Shown here in pieces: positions 43,661 to 52,082 of a stretch of DNA of 64,000 bases. The stretch is taken from assembly GCF_002135295.1 (NCBI RefSeq), contig NZ_NEGG01000009.1, positions 62,001 to 126,000 on the forward strand. The letters are read 5' to 3'. Both the position numbers and the translations under genes were made by a program. Source of the stretch: Acinetobacter sp. ANC 5054. Its GTDB lineage: Bacteria > Pseudomonadota > Gammaproteobacteria > Pseudomonadales > Moraxellaceae. Every line of letters starts with the position of its first letter. Position 1 is the stretch's first letter. The notes beneath the pieces are model-generated. The model had not been told where the DNA came from. It worked only from the letters and a program-made list of their open reading frames with translations, and did not search any database.

Positions 43661-44710
43661 ATGAAAGGAAGTCATTCGAACGTTTGGGTAAAACTAAGAC
43701 TGAGTGCGCTGAGCTGCTTGTTGTTTGCAAGTGTAAATACGCTTGCAGCAAATCCAACGCCTCCAACAAAAAACGCGAACACTTCAGCCACCTCAAATAT
43801 TTTACAAAATTATCTAAATCAAGAACGTAAAGCTGCTGGTTTAGTTTCACATAGTGTCCAAATTGGCAATGTTACTTGGAGCTATAGTGAAGGTGGTTCA
43901 CGTAATAAACCTGCCATTTTATTGATTCATGGCTTGGGCGGGACACGTGACAATTGGAATGGCGTTGCACATTTTCTTACTCCCTATTATCACGTGATCA
44001 TTCCTGACTTACCTGCCAATGGTGATACTCGTGTTCCCGCAGATTTTGACGTTTCAGTTCCAAATGTAACGGAGCAACTACGCCAATTTGTCGTTAAAAT
44101 TGATATTGAAGACAAATTGAATATTGCAGGTCATTCATTGGGCGGCTCGATTGCTACGGTTTATGCCTCACAATATCCTTTTGATACGCAAAGCTTATTT
44201 TTAGTCAATAGTGCTGGTATATATAAGCAAGCCAATACCAGTTATACCCGTGATCCGTACTTGCTGAAAAATTTGATCGTGTCTAAACCGGGCGACTTAG
44301 ATGACGTAATGCATAAACTGATGCAAAACCCACCAAATGTGCCACGTTCACTGAAACAAGCACAAGAAAATGTCCTTATTGCCCGTTCGCCACAAACCAG
44401 TAAAATGATTGATCAAGTGGTGACGCTTAATCGTATCTATACCCCTGAAACATTTGCACGCCTGACCCGTACAGTAGAAGCGCCAACCCTGATTCTTTGG
44501 GGCAAACAAGACAAGATTTTTAACGTCGAAGTTGCCAGTGAATTAAAATCATTATTGAAACGTGCCGAGGCACCTGTCATCCTTAATAATGTTGGTCATA
44601 TGCCAATTCTTGAGGCTGAGCAGGAAGTCGCGGATCATTACCTCCCTTTCCTTGCAAAAAGTCAGAAGTTTAAAAACCCGTTGGCGGATAAGTTAATTCA
44701 ACTCAACTGA
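43661..44710 (+). CDS. Secreted alpha/beta hydrolase, lipase-like
   Basis: A 349-residue alpha/beta hydrolase with an N-terminal signal peptide (hydrophobic to about residue 29, ending ..NTLAA). The oxyanion region is LLIHGLGG, the nucleophile elbow GHSLGG contains Ser159, the acid is probably in WGKQDKIFN and the catalytic His in NVGHMPILE. The family includes monoacylglycerol-lipase-like enzymes, so a periplasmic or exported lipase or esterase is likely. The ribosome binding site GGGGGAACGTCA is strong. The gene for an unrecognised protein follows closely and may be co-transcribed. Confidence 0.87.
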   Translation: MKGSHSNVWVKLRLSALSCLLFASVNTLAANPTPPTKNANTSATSNILQNYLNQERKAAGLVSHSVQIGNVTWSYSEGGSRNKPAILLIHGLGGTRDNWNGVAHFLTPYYHVIIPDLPANGDTRVPADFDVSVPNVTEQLRQFVVKIDIEDKLNIAGHSLGGSIATVYASQYPFDTQSLFLVNSAGIYKQANTSYTRDPYLLKNLIVSKPGDLDDVMHKLMQNPPNVPRSLKQAQENVLIARSPQTSKMIDQVVTLNRIYTPETFARLTRTVEAPTLILWGKQDKIFNVEVASELKSLLKRAEAPVILNNVGHMPILEAEQEVADHYLPFLAKSQKFKNPLADKLIQLN

Positions 44711-44757
44711 GTATTCGCCTACACTTTTATCGCAACATGAAAGCGATCAGGGACAGT

Positions 44758-45765
44758 ATGCAGAAAAACCCGATGATTGAGCAGCTCATTGATGCTCAAC
44801 TAAACTTTTTAGATCACAGCTTTTCGCAAACTGAAACTGTTGCATCCGAATTTACCCAGTTTTACCAATGGTTCCGCAAGCAACCACTACAGAAAATTTG
44901 GGATTTTGAACAAATTAATGCACTTATTCAAAAGCAAATTTTAAATACCTCTGCCAGCCAATTTCTGATTGAGCAAATTGCCGAGCATATTAAATTTGCC
45001 TTGATTCATCCTGCGAATGACCAGACCAGCATTGCAGAAATTATCCCTGTTCTGACGATCGACAAAATTGCTCAATATGTGGCAAGTAAAAAAGACCATC
45101 GTCAGCGTCTCATTCACACTATGGTGAATAATCCTGCCTTTTCAGCCATGATCAGCCAATTGATTCAACATGCAATCCAAGACTATTTAGATAATTCGGT
45201 GATTGCTAAATCGGTGCCGGGCGTATCGCGCTTTATGAAAATGGGTAAGTCTGTTCTAGAAAATGTCACCGACACCAATCTAGACAGTGCCATCAGTAAA
45301 TATCTACAAAAGAATATTTTAAAACTCAGTCAAATGAGCGAAACGGTGCTCAATCAACATTTTGACAATGAAAAGCTTTACCATTTTCAAGCCAATTTAT
45401 GGCATAAAATCAAAGCAATGCCTGTGTCGGTTTTAAAGAAATATATTGAAGTGCAAGACTTGCCTCAAACGGTAGGTTTGGGTCACGAAATATGGGACTT
45501 TATGCGGCAATCGGACTATATGAAGCAGCAAGTCCATGATGGCGTTTATGCGTGGTATATCCGCAATCAGGAGCGTCCTTTTGATTTGTTGCTGCGCGAT
45601 TTAAATATTGATGAATCACTCATTCAACATGAACTGCAAGGACTACTCAATCCAATTGTTCAACAGATGATTGGTTCTGGTTATTTGCGTGAACGATCAC
45701 GACAGTATTTAGAACAGTTTTATTATTCAGATGAGACCTTAAAGATTTTGGGTATTCAAGCTTAG
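44758..45765 (+). CDS. Unrecognised helical protein downstream of the lipase-like gene
   Basis: A 335-residue, mostly alpha-helical and hydrophilic protein with many Gln, Ile and Leu residues and no signal peptide or membrane segment. No family is recognised. Repeated helix-like segments (for example IEQLIDAQLNFLDHSF, LIHTMVNNPAFSAMISQLI, LNPIVQQMIGSGYLRE) suggest a helical-bundle or scaffold fold. The frame opens at 44737 but the ATG at 44758 has AGGGACAG just upstream and is preferred. It starts about 50 bases after the lipase-like gene, and the shared terminator implies one transcript. Confidence 0.65.
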   Translation: MQKNPMIEQLIDAQLNFLDHSFSQTETVASEFTQFYQWFRKQPLQKIWDFEQINALIQKQILNTSASQFLIEQIAEHIKFALIHPANDQTSIAEIIPVLTIDKIAQYVASKKDHRQRLIHTMVNNPAFSAMISQLIQHAIQDYLDNSVIAKSVPGVSRFMKMGKSVLENVTDTNLDSAISKYLQKNILKLSQMSETVLNQHFDNEKLYHFQANLWHKIKAMPVSVLKKYIEVQDLPQTVGLGHEIWDFMRQSDYMKQQVHDGVYAWYIRNQERPFDLLLRDLNIDESLIQHELQGLLNPIVQQMIGSGYLRERSRQYLEQFYYSDETLKILGIQA

Positions 45766-45783
45766 ATTTTTTCAATATAGAAA

Positions 45784-45806
45784 AAAAAGCCGCTGTATGC
45801 GGCTTT
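45784..45806. terminator. Bidirectional terminator before the TonB receptor gene
   Basis: AAAAGCCGC and GCGGCTTTT form a stem over a 5-base loop between convergent genes. Confidence 0.88.
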
Positions 45807-45823
45807 TATTTAGTCATTGTAAC

Positions 45824-48019
45824 TTAGAACTGATATTTCAGACTTGCATAGTATGCACGGCCCGGTTCGTTATACGTTTGGTTAACCGATTTATCACGTA
45901 ATTTTTGCTCATCAAACAAGTTATTAATACCAATACGAGCACTAATCGCATCAGAGAACTTATAGCCCATATTTAGACCTGCAATACCATAACTTTTGAT
46001 ACTTTCTAAAGCTAAGCCATCTTTGTTTTCAAGGCTTGTTTCTGCAAATTGGCGTGGTTTTTGACGGCCATATTGAGTGTAAACAAAGTTGGTATCTAAG
46101 CGATCAGTGATGTTGTAGTTCAAAATCGAGTTGATGGTGTAATTTGGAATAATCGATAAAGGATTACCCGTACGTTTATCTTCAGAGTTAATCATATACG
46201 TGACATTGTTTGTCCACGTAATATCGCCCCAATCTAAGGAGATACTGCCTTCAACCCCTTCAACTAATGCTTTTGGTGTATTCATCCACTGCAAAACATT
46301 GTAGGTTGTGCCACCAATGACAATTTGTTCAAGCATGGTATCGCCAGCAACGATCTTATTTTTATAATCATTTCGGAACCATGCGAAACTTGCATTTACA
46401 ATGTCTTTTTCAAACTGTAAACCAAGCTCTTTATTTACAGACGTTTCAGGTTTTAAGTCGGCATTCCCTTGTAATAAGCATTGGCTTAAACCGATTGGGC
46501 AGCCGTTACCCTTAGTACTTAACAGATAGCCTTCTGCATTTTGATATAAGTTTGGTGCTTTATAAGCCTGAGCAATACCGCCTTTTAAAGTCCAATAATC
46601 ACCAATTTTTTGCGTGATATTTAAACTTGGACTCCAGTTATCACCCGATTTACTGTGGTTATCATAACGTACTCCCAGCACTAAATCAGTTGTATCCGTC
46701 AGGTTAATATTGTTTTCTAAATATGCAGATGCAATTCTAGAATCCATCTGTGAACGATCACCTGAGGTTAAAGCATCCCCAAAACCACCCGTCCCTGCTT
46801 TTGTATTCACGGTGTCTTTGAAGTCATCTTCAACCCATTCAGCACCTAAGGTTAAAACTTGCGGTGCATACCATTCAAATGGAATATTTGCTTCCGTGTT
46901 AAAACGGATTGTTTCTAGAACCGAAGTTTCTTTATTTTCTAAGCTATTAATTTGACCTTCAGTACTTCCACCTGTGCCTTCAGGCAAACGTTTATTTTTG
47001 GTTTTATCGTATTGAGCAATCACTTTGGTATCGCCCCAATCCCAACTACCTTCATGGGTTAAGGCATAATTGTCGCGATATACTGTATTGGTTTCTTCCC
47101 CAATTAATGCTGAGAGTATTGGCGCTTTGTTTGGATCTGCTGGGTCAAATACACTGTTTTGGCTGTCCCCTGCAAAACGGTTACCTTGACGACCCACTGC
47201 TGCATCAAGCATCAACACTTGTTGATCATTAAGCTGCCATGCCAAACGGGCAGCAACATCTTTATTTTCAACACCTTCACGGCCTGCCATACGTGCGCCA
47301 TTATCCATGAGCGCATTGATATCCGCCGCATCGGAATCCGTCTTATTGTAGTTTCCATATAAACGATAAGATAATTTATCCTGAATAATTGGACCACTTA
47401 AATTAAAGCTTTCACGATGGGTTGAACCTTCTTTTGAGTGCTCAGGTTGATTGGTAAATAGCTCGACAGAACCATGTGTTTCATTGGTCACTTTTTTGGT
47501 TTTAATATTGACCACACCACCCATTGCACCTGAGCCATAGCGTGCTGCCGCTGGACCACGTAGCACTTCAATTGATTCGATAGCATCGGCTGGCACCCAG
47601 TTTGAGTCACCACGTGTATCACGTTCACCTCGCCAACCGTAACGTACCGAGTTACGAGAATTAACAGGCTTACCATCAATCAAAATCAAGGTATTTTCTG
47701 GGCCCATGCCTCGAATATCAATTTGACGATTATTACCGCGCTGCCCTGTTGCACTGTTCCCTGTTAGATTCACCCCTGGCATACGACGAACATATTCTGA
47801 AATATCATTCACCACTGGCAATTTATCGAGATCTTCTGCAGTAATTTTTGAAGCACCTAAGGATTGCTTAATTTGTTGTTCTGCAGTCACCACAATTGTT
47901 TCCATTTGAGTCACGGATTCATTAGTGGTTTCAATCTCTGTTTCATTTGCGTGAGAAAGACTGGCGATAGCACACAAAATTGAAAGTGTAAGTGTTGAAC
48001 GGAAGATATGCTTGGTCAT
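45824..48019 (-). CDS. TonB-dependent catecholate siderophore receptor (FepA/PirA-like)
   Basis: A 731-residue outer-membrane receptor. Signal peptide 1-24 (..IASLSHA); a TonB box METIVVTA near 39-46; plug domain about 50-180 with RGNNRQIDIRGMGPENTLILIDG and SIEVLRGPAAARYGSGAMGGVVNI; a 22-strand barrel follows and ends in the terminal aromatic YYASLKYQF. The segment RYGWRGERDTRGDSNWVP closely resembles FepA/IroN/PirA, so enterobactin-like or other catecholate iron complexes are the likely ligands. A Fur box upstream supports iron control. No siderophore biosynthesis genes are adjacent, suggesting use of external siderophores. Confidence 0.92.
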   Translation of the reverse strand: MTKHIFRSTLTLSILCAIASLSHANETEIETTNESVTQMETIVVTAEQQIKQSLGASKITAEDLDKLPVVNDISEYVRRMPGVNLTGNSATGQRGNNRQIDIRGMGPENTLILIDGKPVNSRNSVRYGWRGERDTRGDSNWVPADAIESIEVLRGPAAARYGSGAMGGVVNIKTKKVTNETHGSVELFTNQPEHSKEGSTHRESFNLSGPIIQDKLSYRLYGNYNKTDSDAADINALMDNGARMAGREGVENKDVAARLAWQLNDQQVLMLDAAVGRQGNRFAGDSQNSVFDPADPNKAPILSALIGEETNTVYRDNYALTHEGSWDWGDTKVIAQYDKTKNKRLPEGTGGSTEGQINSLENKETSVLETIRFNTEANIPFEWYAPQVLTLGAEWVEDDFKDTVNTKAGTGGFGDALTSGDRSQMDSRIASAYLENNINLTDTTDLVLGVRYDNHSKSGDNWSPSLNITQKIGDYWTLKGGIAQAYKAPNLYQNAEGYLLSTKGNGCPIGLSQCLLQGNADLKPETSVNKELGLQFEKDIVNASFAWFRNDYKNKIVAGDTMLEQIVIGGTTYNVLQWMNTPKALVEGVEGSISLDWGDITWTNNVTYMINSEDKRTGNPLSIIPNYTINSILNYNITDRLDTNFVYTQYGRQKPRQFAETSLENKDGLALESIKSYGIAGLNMGYKFSDAISARIGINNLFDEQKLRDKSVNQTYNEPGRAYYASLKYQF

Positions 48020-48108
48020 TTGGTATTTTCCAAAGTGGCTAAGTTATGGAGAAATCTAGAATAATGTGTTGCACATTGTAACCAACACAAACAATATTGC
48101 AAATAAAT

Positions 48109-48127
48109 TTAATAATCATTCTCATTT
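48109..48127. promoter_or_regulatory. Fur box of the siderophore receptor
   Basis: TTAATAATCATTCTCATTT, read on the minus strand as AAATGAGAATGATTATTAA, matches the Fur consensus GATAATGATAATCATTATC well. It lies about 90 bases ahead of the receptor start codon. Confidence 0.75.
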
Positions 48128-48289
48128 ATGTTTTTAATATGCCTTATTATCTCGCTACAGAAATCAAATAAATATTTTAAAAAATTTTAATTATTTCAGT
48201 TAGATAACCAACATCATGTCCGTAAAAGTAATTTCTAATTTTAAAATAATTTTTAAGTCTATTTATCGGAGCCCTACATCTCGGGATTG

Positions 48290-48545
48290 AATATAGGGAT
48301 TAGCCTTCGGCTGGAGGTACTCTTACGAAACGTTGTTTCTCATTCGGCAAAATGAGGAGCAATTCTCCGCAAGAAAACCATTGTCATCCGCAAAACTCGT
48401 TCACTACCTTCAAATTATTCAAAGTATCGCAAAAACTTTTTTGATCAGAAGTAGTCCTATCTCAAACAATTGCGGATGACCTCACCGCGTAACGTTCTTT
48501 TACTTGAGTCAAATTAAGTTTCTGATGTTATGCAGTAACATCAGT
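48290..48545. repeat. Palindrome-rich intergenic element
   Basis: A stretch less AT-rich than its surroundings, filled with consecutive small inverted repeats: AGCC-TTC-GGCT (48302-48312), GAAAC-GTT-GTTTC (48327-48339), CTCATT-CGGCAA-AATGAG (48339-48356), GGAG-CAATT-CTCC (48356-48368), a long-range pair GTCATCCGCAA / TTGCGGATGAC about 90 bases apart, and CTGATGTTA-TGCAG-TAACATCAG (48522-48544). No open frame. It could be a dispersed repeat, a MITE-like remnant or a structured RNA. Confidence 0.5.
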
Positions 48546-48554
48546 TAGAAAATA

Positions 48555-48580
48555 AAAAAGCCGCAAAATTGCGGCTTTTT
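48555..48580 (-). terminator. Terminator of nfuA
   Basis: AAAAAGCCGCAA and TTGCGGCTTTTT form a perfect palindromic stem just after the nfuA stop. Confidence 0.9.
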
Positions 48581-48595
48581 ATAACAACACTGAAC

Positions 48596-49234
48596 TTATT
48601 TAAAATAAGCACCTTCAGTATTACTGTGATCCGTTTGGTCAACGACACGCATCAATTCAGGAACGTGTTGTTTCAATGTTGTTTCAACACCTTGTTTCAG
48701 GGTTAAATCAATTGAAGAACAACCTTGGCAACCACCACCGAATTTAAGCACCGCTGTTAAACCATGATCTGCATCTTCAACCACTTCTACCAAGGCACAG
48801 TTACCACCGTGACCCGCTAAACCTGGGTTAATTTCAGATTGTAATACGTAGGTAATACGTTCTTCGACAGAAGCATCAGGTCCAACACGTGGCACTTTAG
48901 AGTTTGGCGCACGGAAAGTTAACTGACCACCGAAACGGTCTTTATTGTAATCAATCACAGCATCTAAAAGATAAGGAATAGACGGTGAGTCAATAAATGC
49001 AGGGAAATCTGGATAGTCTTGTTTATAGTCAGTTGGCACAACTTCTTCTGGTGCACTGTAAGCCATACAACATTCAGCACGTGGCGTACCCGGATTTTCC
49101 ACAAAAACACGCACACCAATACCCGGTGTGTTTTGTTTCTCCAAAAGATCTTTCAAATACTCTTGAGCATTTGGTGTAATCAATAGGTTTGGAATTTCTT
49201 CAGCAACTGCTGTGCTGTTGTTCTCAGTCGACAT
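48596..49234 (-). CDS. nfuA: Fe-S biogenesis protein NfuA
   Basis: A 212-residue Fe-S cluster carrier. The N-terminal half (about 15-115) is a degenerate A-type (IscA-like) domain that keeps the fold but lacks the full Cys set. The C-terminal Nfu domain carries the cluster-binding CxxC as C169-C172 in FGGGCQGCSSIDLTLK. Two subunits share a 4Fe-4S cluster and deliver it to target enzymes, especially under oxidative stress or iron limitation. Placed next to an iron receptor, but transcribed separately. Confidence 0.95.
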   Translation of the reverse strand: MSTENNSTAVAEEIPNLLITPNAQEYLKDLLEKQNTPGIGVRVFVENPGTPRAECCMAYSAPEEVVPTDYKQDYPDFPAFIDSPSIPYLLDAVIDYNKDRFGGQLTFRAPNSKVPRVGPDASVEERITYVLQSEINPGLAGHGGNCALVEVVEDADHGLTAVLKFGGGCQGCSSIDLTLKQGVETTLKQHVPELMRVVDQTDHSNTEGAYFK

Positions 49235-49392
49235 TACAATATTTCCTCAAGCTGAAGTCGCCATTTTAACTTAAGATGCGGTGCATTAGAAAAAAATCAA
49301 CTAAAATTGTCGGAATTATTCTTAAAGTTCACGCTTTACCTGTTTTTAATGGCATTATTGAGGACAAATTTTAACAAGTAGAATAGTCATTT

Positions 49393-50010
49393 ATGTTGGG
49401 TTTACCGTTTAACCACACCGTGACCATTATTCTGATTACCGTAGTGATTTCACTCATTGCCTTTTCAAATCAGAAAGTTATGAATCGCTTATTGTTTTGG
49501 CCGCCAGCACTACAACGTGGTGAATATGATCGCTTCATTACGCATGGGTTCATTCATGCTGATGGCGCACATTTACTCTTCAACATGATTACCTTATTTT
49601 TCTTTGGTTCTGTGATTGAAAGTTTTTATCGCCAATACTTTTTCGACATGGGCTTTGCACTGTTTTATTTGGGTGGCTTAATTGTTGCGATTCTTCCGAG
49701 TTATTTAAAACATAAGCATGATACCCATTGGGCTAGTTTAGGTGCTTCAGGCGCGGTTTCTGCTGTTCTTTTTGCCTATATTTTGTTTGAGCCATGGAAA
49801 CTGATTTTTGTGTTCTTTATTCCAGTTCCTGCCATTATTTTTGCAGTGCTGTACGTGGCTTACAGCATTTGGTCTGGTAAACGTGGCAATACCAATATTA
49901 ACCATAGTGCGCATCTCTGGGGCGCGGCCTATGGTGTGATTATGACCATTATTCTTGAACCTCAATTAATTCCGCATTTCTTAAATAAGTTACTCAATGT
50001 CCCCTTTTAA
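49393..50010 (+). CDS. Rhomboid family intramembrane serine protease, short form
   Basis: A 205-residue six-helix rhomboid. The catalytic Ser is S119 in GASGAVSA, the catalytic His is H174 in NHSAHLWGAAYG, and HADGAHLLFNM carries the conserved HxxxN of TM2 (N64). It differs from the longer rhomboid at 37.9 kb in lacking an N-terminal extension. Substrates are unknown. A terminator follows. Confidence 0.9.
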   Translation: MLGLPFNHTVTIILITVVISLIAFSNQKVMNRLLFWPPALQRGEYDRFITHGFIHADGAHLLFNMITLFFFGSVIESFYRQYFFDMGFALFYLGGLIVAILPSYLKHKHDTHWASLGASGAVSAVLFAYILFEPWKLIFVFFIPVPAIIFAVLYVAYSIWSGKRGNTNINHSAHLWGAAYGVIMTIILEPQLIPHFLNKLLNVPF

Positions 50011-50031
50011 AACAGCAACTTAGTTTTAAAG

Positions 50032-50059
50032 AAGGATTCAGTTTTGAATCCTTTTTTTG
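50032..50059 (+). terminator. Terminator of the short rhomboid gene
   Basis: AAGGATTCA and TGAATCCTT form a stem over a short T-rich loop, followed by Ts. Confidence 0.88.
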
Positions 50060-50414
50060 CAAAAAATTCTGCAGCGAGTCTTCAATGAAGTTCAACATCT
50101 CTGTGTTGCAAAATTTCTCCTTGCGCAAAAAGCATTTTTTTAGCATCAAACCGTATATTTCAAATACAACCAACCCTTTCCTAAGCGTAAACACCATTGA
50201 AAAGCCTCATACGCAAATAACAACTTGAACAATTAGATTTAGCAAAAGCTTCTCCACACGCTTGGTTAAACTTCCCTTGTATATGCGACAAAAGTTCACA
50301 GAAGCCCATGACAAATCATATAAATTTGGCACTTTATGTCACCCAAGTTTTTAATTTGGCATAGATAATGTATACATCTGTATATTAATGACTTTGTCAG
50401 TTGAGATATTTTGC
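50060..50414. other. Intergenic region upstream of the unrecognised 514-residue protein
   Basis: About 350 bases with no credible gene. TTGGCA near 50356 and TATATT near 50381 (19-base spacing) could be a promoter for the downstream gene. Nothing else is recognised. Confidence 0.3.
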
Positions 50415-51959
50415 ATGTCTAGTTCACTTGAAGGGCTTCAGTTCCCAATTTCACCAGCACATCAAAAACCAAGTACTTCTAAAACAGGACGTGAGATTAT
50501 TGCTGAAGCCTTAGCTTCTGTGGATCACGAAACCTCTATACGCGCAAAACAAGAAAAAAACTGGCGAAAAAAGTATCCTGAATATTTTAAAGCATTGGTA
50601 GAACAAGGCATTCAAACAACCAATGCAGCAATCAATATTGCTGAACATGGTTTAAATAAAGCTCACCATGTCTTTGAGTTTTATCGCGACAATCAGAAAT
50701 TTGCATTAAAGGACATCATGAGCCTTCCTGCAAAGTCCCTATATACGGTTAAGTTGAAGGGTGAAAGTAATGCAGCACCTGAGTGGTATGTGCCCTACCA
50801 CGGCCAAAAACTACAAGGCAAAGTACTGCTTCAACAAATTCAAAAATGGTTAGATGCGGGCATTATTGAAGAAAGTCATGCCAATGCCCTGCGTGCTACT
50901 GTGGCTCATCCTGAATGGTTTGATTTATCAGATCGCACCATGGTGCTCTTTGGTGCTGCTTCAGAAGCTGGTCCATTAACATGGTTGGCGAAGTGGAAAG
51001 CCAATATTGTTGCTATTGACCTAAATAATGAGCACGTGTGGGATCGTATTTTAAGTACAGTTCAAACAGGCAATGCCACCTTATATGCACCATGCAATGC
51101 GGCGGTCAATGACGATACACCTACGCAAGAGCTGAAACAAAAACTGGGCGCAAACTTGCTCACGCAAACACCTGAAATTGCCCAATGGTTAGTGCAAAAT
51201 GAGCATCAACTCGATTTAGCTGCAATTGCTTATTTAGATGGTGAGAAGCATGTCCGTGTAGCGATGGCGATGGATTGCATTATGGATTATGTCAGCCAGC
51301 AAAAAGCGGACACGAGCCTGATGTTTATGTGCACACCAACCGATGTTTATGCTGTGCCTGAAGAAATTATTAGCGCATCCCAATCCAAATTCCAAGATCG
51401 TGCACCTGCACAAAAGCTACTCACCAAAAGTATTGCCACTATTTCTGGTCAACTGTTCTTTAAACAAAATAATGATCAAATGACTCGTTCTGATAATGGC
51501 AAAACTTATGGTATTGCCGACTGTTTGGTGGTTGAACAAGGTCCAAACTATGCACTGGCTAAACGCATTCAACAATGGCGTGCAACAGTTGCGCGTCAAA
51601 ATGGTCAGCGTGTCAGCATTAATATTGCACCATCGACCACAACGCGCTCAGTAACAAAAAATCCGTTATTAAAAGCAGCATTTAATGGTGCAAGTTTATT
51701 TGATGTTGAATCATTTAATCCTGAAACCACCAATGCCTTAATGGCTGCACTATGGATACATGATTTGCGTAATCCTGAGTCAGTAGCCAACCCTGAAACG
51801 CTACTTGATCATCCTTTAGAGTTGATGATGTCTGGTGCCAATCATGGTGGTTTATGGCGTGTAGCGTATCTAGCACGTACAGCATTACCGTTTGCTGCGG
51901 TGTATGGTTTTGCGACTGAAAAGCTACCCAAAGCACTTAAGAATAAATTGAAGAAATAA
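50415..51959 (+). CDS. Unrecognised conserved-looking protein, 514 residues
   Basis: A soluble protein of 514 residues with no signal peptide. Its frame opens at 50388, but the ATG at 50415 begins MSSSLEGLQFPISPAHQKPS and is preferred. In the middle it has MVLFGAASEAGPLTWLAKWKANIVAIDLNNEHVW, split as GAASEAG then VAIDL, which looks like a Rossmann-type nucleotide-binding loop followed by an acidic second strand, as in NAD- or SAM-binding proteins. The C-terminus is basic and hydrophobic (LPFAAVYGFATEKLPKALKNKLKK). Base composition matches the neighbours. It is monocistronic with a strong terminator. No family can be named, and the Rossmann reading is an inference. Confidence 0.75.
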   Translation: MSSSLEGLQFPISPAHQKPSTSKTGREIIAEALASVDHETSIRAKQEKNWRKKYPEYFKALVEQGIQTTNAAINIAEHGLNKAHHVFEFYRDNQKFALKDIMSLPAKSLYTVKLKGESNAAPEWYVPYHGQKLQGKVLLQQIQKWLDAGIIEESHANALRATVAHPEWFDLSDRTMVLFGAASEAGPLTWLAKWKANIVAIDLNNEHVWDRILSTVQTGNATLYAPCNAAVNDDTPTQELKQKLGANLLTQTPEIAQWLVQNEHQLDLAAIAYLDGEKHVRVAMAMDCIMDYVSQQKADTSLMFMCTPTDVYAVPEEIISASQSKFQDRAPAQKLLTKSIATISGQLFFKQNNDQMTRSDNGKTYGIADCLVVEQGPNYALAKRIQQWRATVARQNGQRVSINIAPSTTTRSVTKNPLLKAAFNGASLFDVESFNPETTNALMAALWIHDLRNPESVANPETLLDHPLELMMSGANHGGLWRVAYLARTALPFAAVYGFATEKLPKALKNKLKK

Positions 51960-52038
51960 CCCTTGATCTGTTATTTCTTTCGCCGCGATCATTGGGCTAA
52001 AGCTTAAATATCGTGTGCTTGAAGAAAGAATCATCCAT

Positions 52039-52068
52039 AAAAAAACGCTGCCAGTGCAGCGTTTTTTT
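52039..52068. terminator. Bidirectional terminator before the phosphate transporter gene
   Basis: AAAAAACGCTGC and GCAGCGTTTTTT form a perfect 12-bp stem over a CAGT loop between convergent genes. Confidence 0.92.
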
Positions 52069-52082
52069 ATATCGAGAAAATC

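Noticed and set aside
49994..50197. 67-codon minus-strand open frame overlapping the rhomboid terminator
   Set aside because: It runs through the terminator hairpin and shows no coding features.
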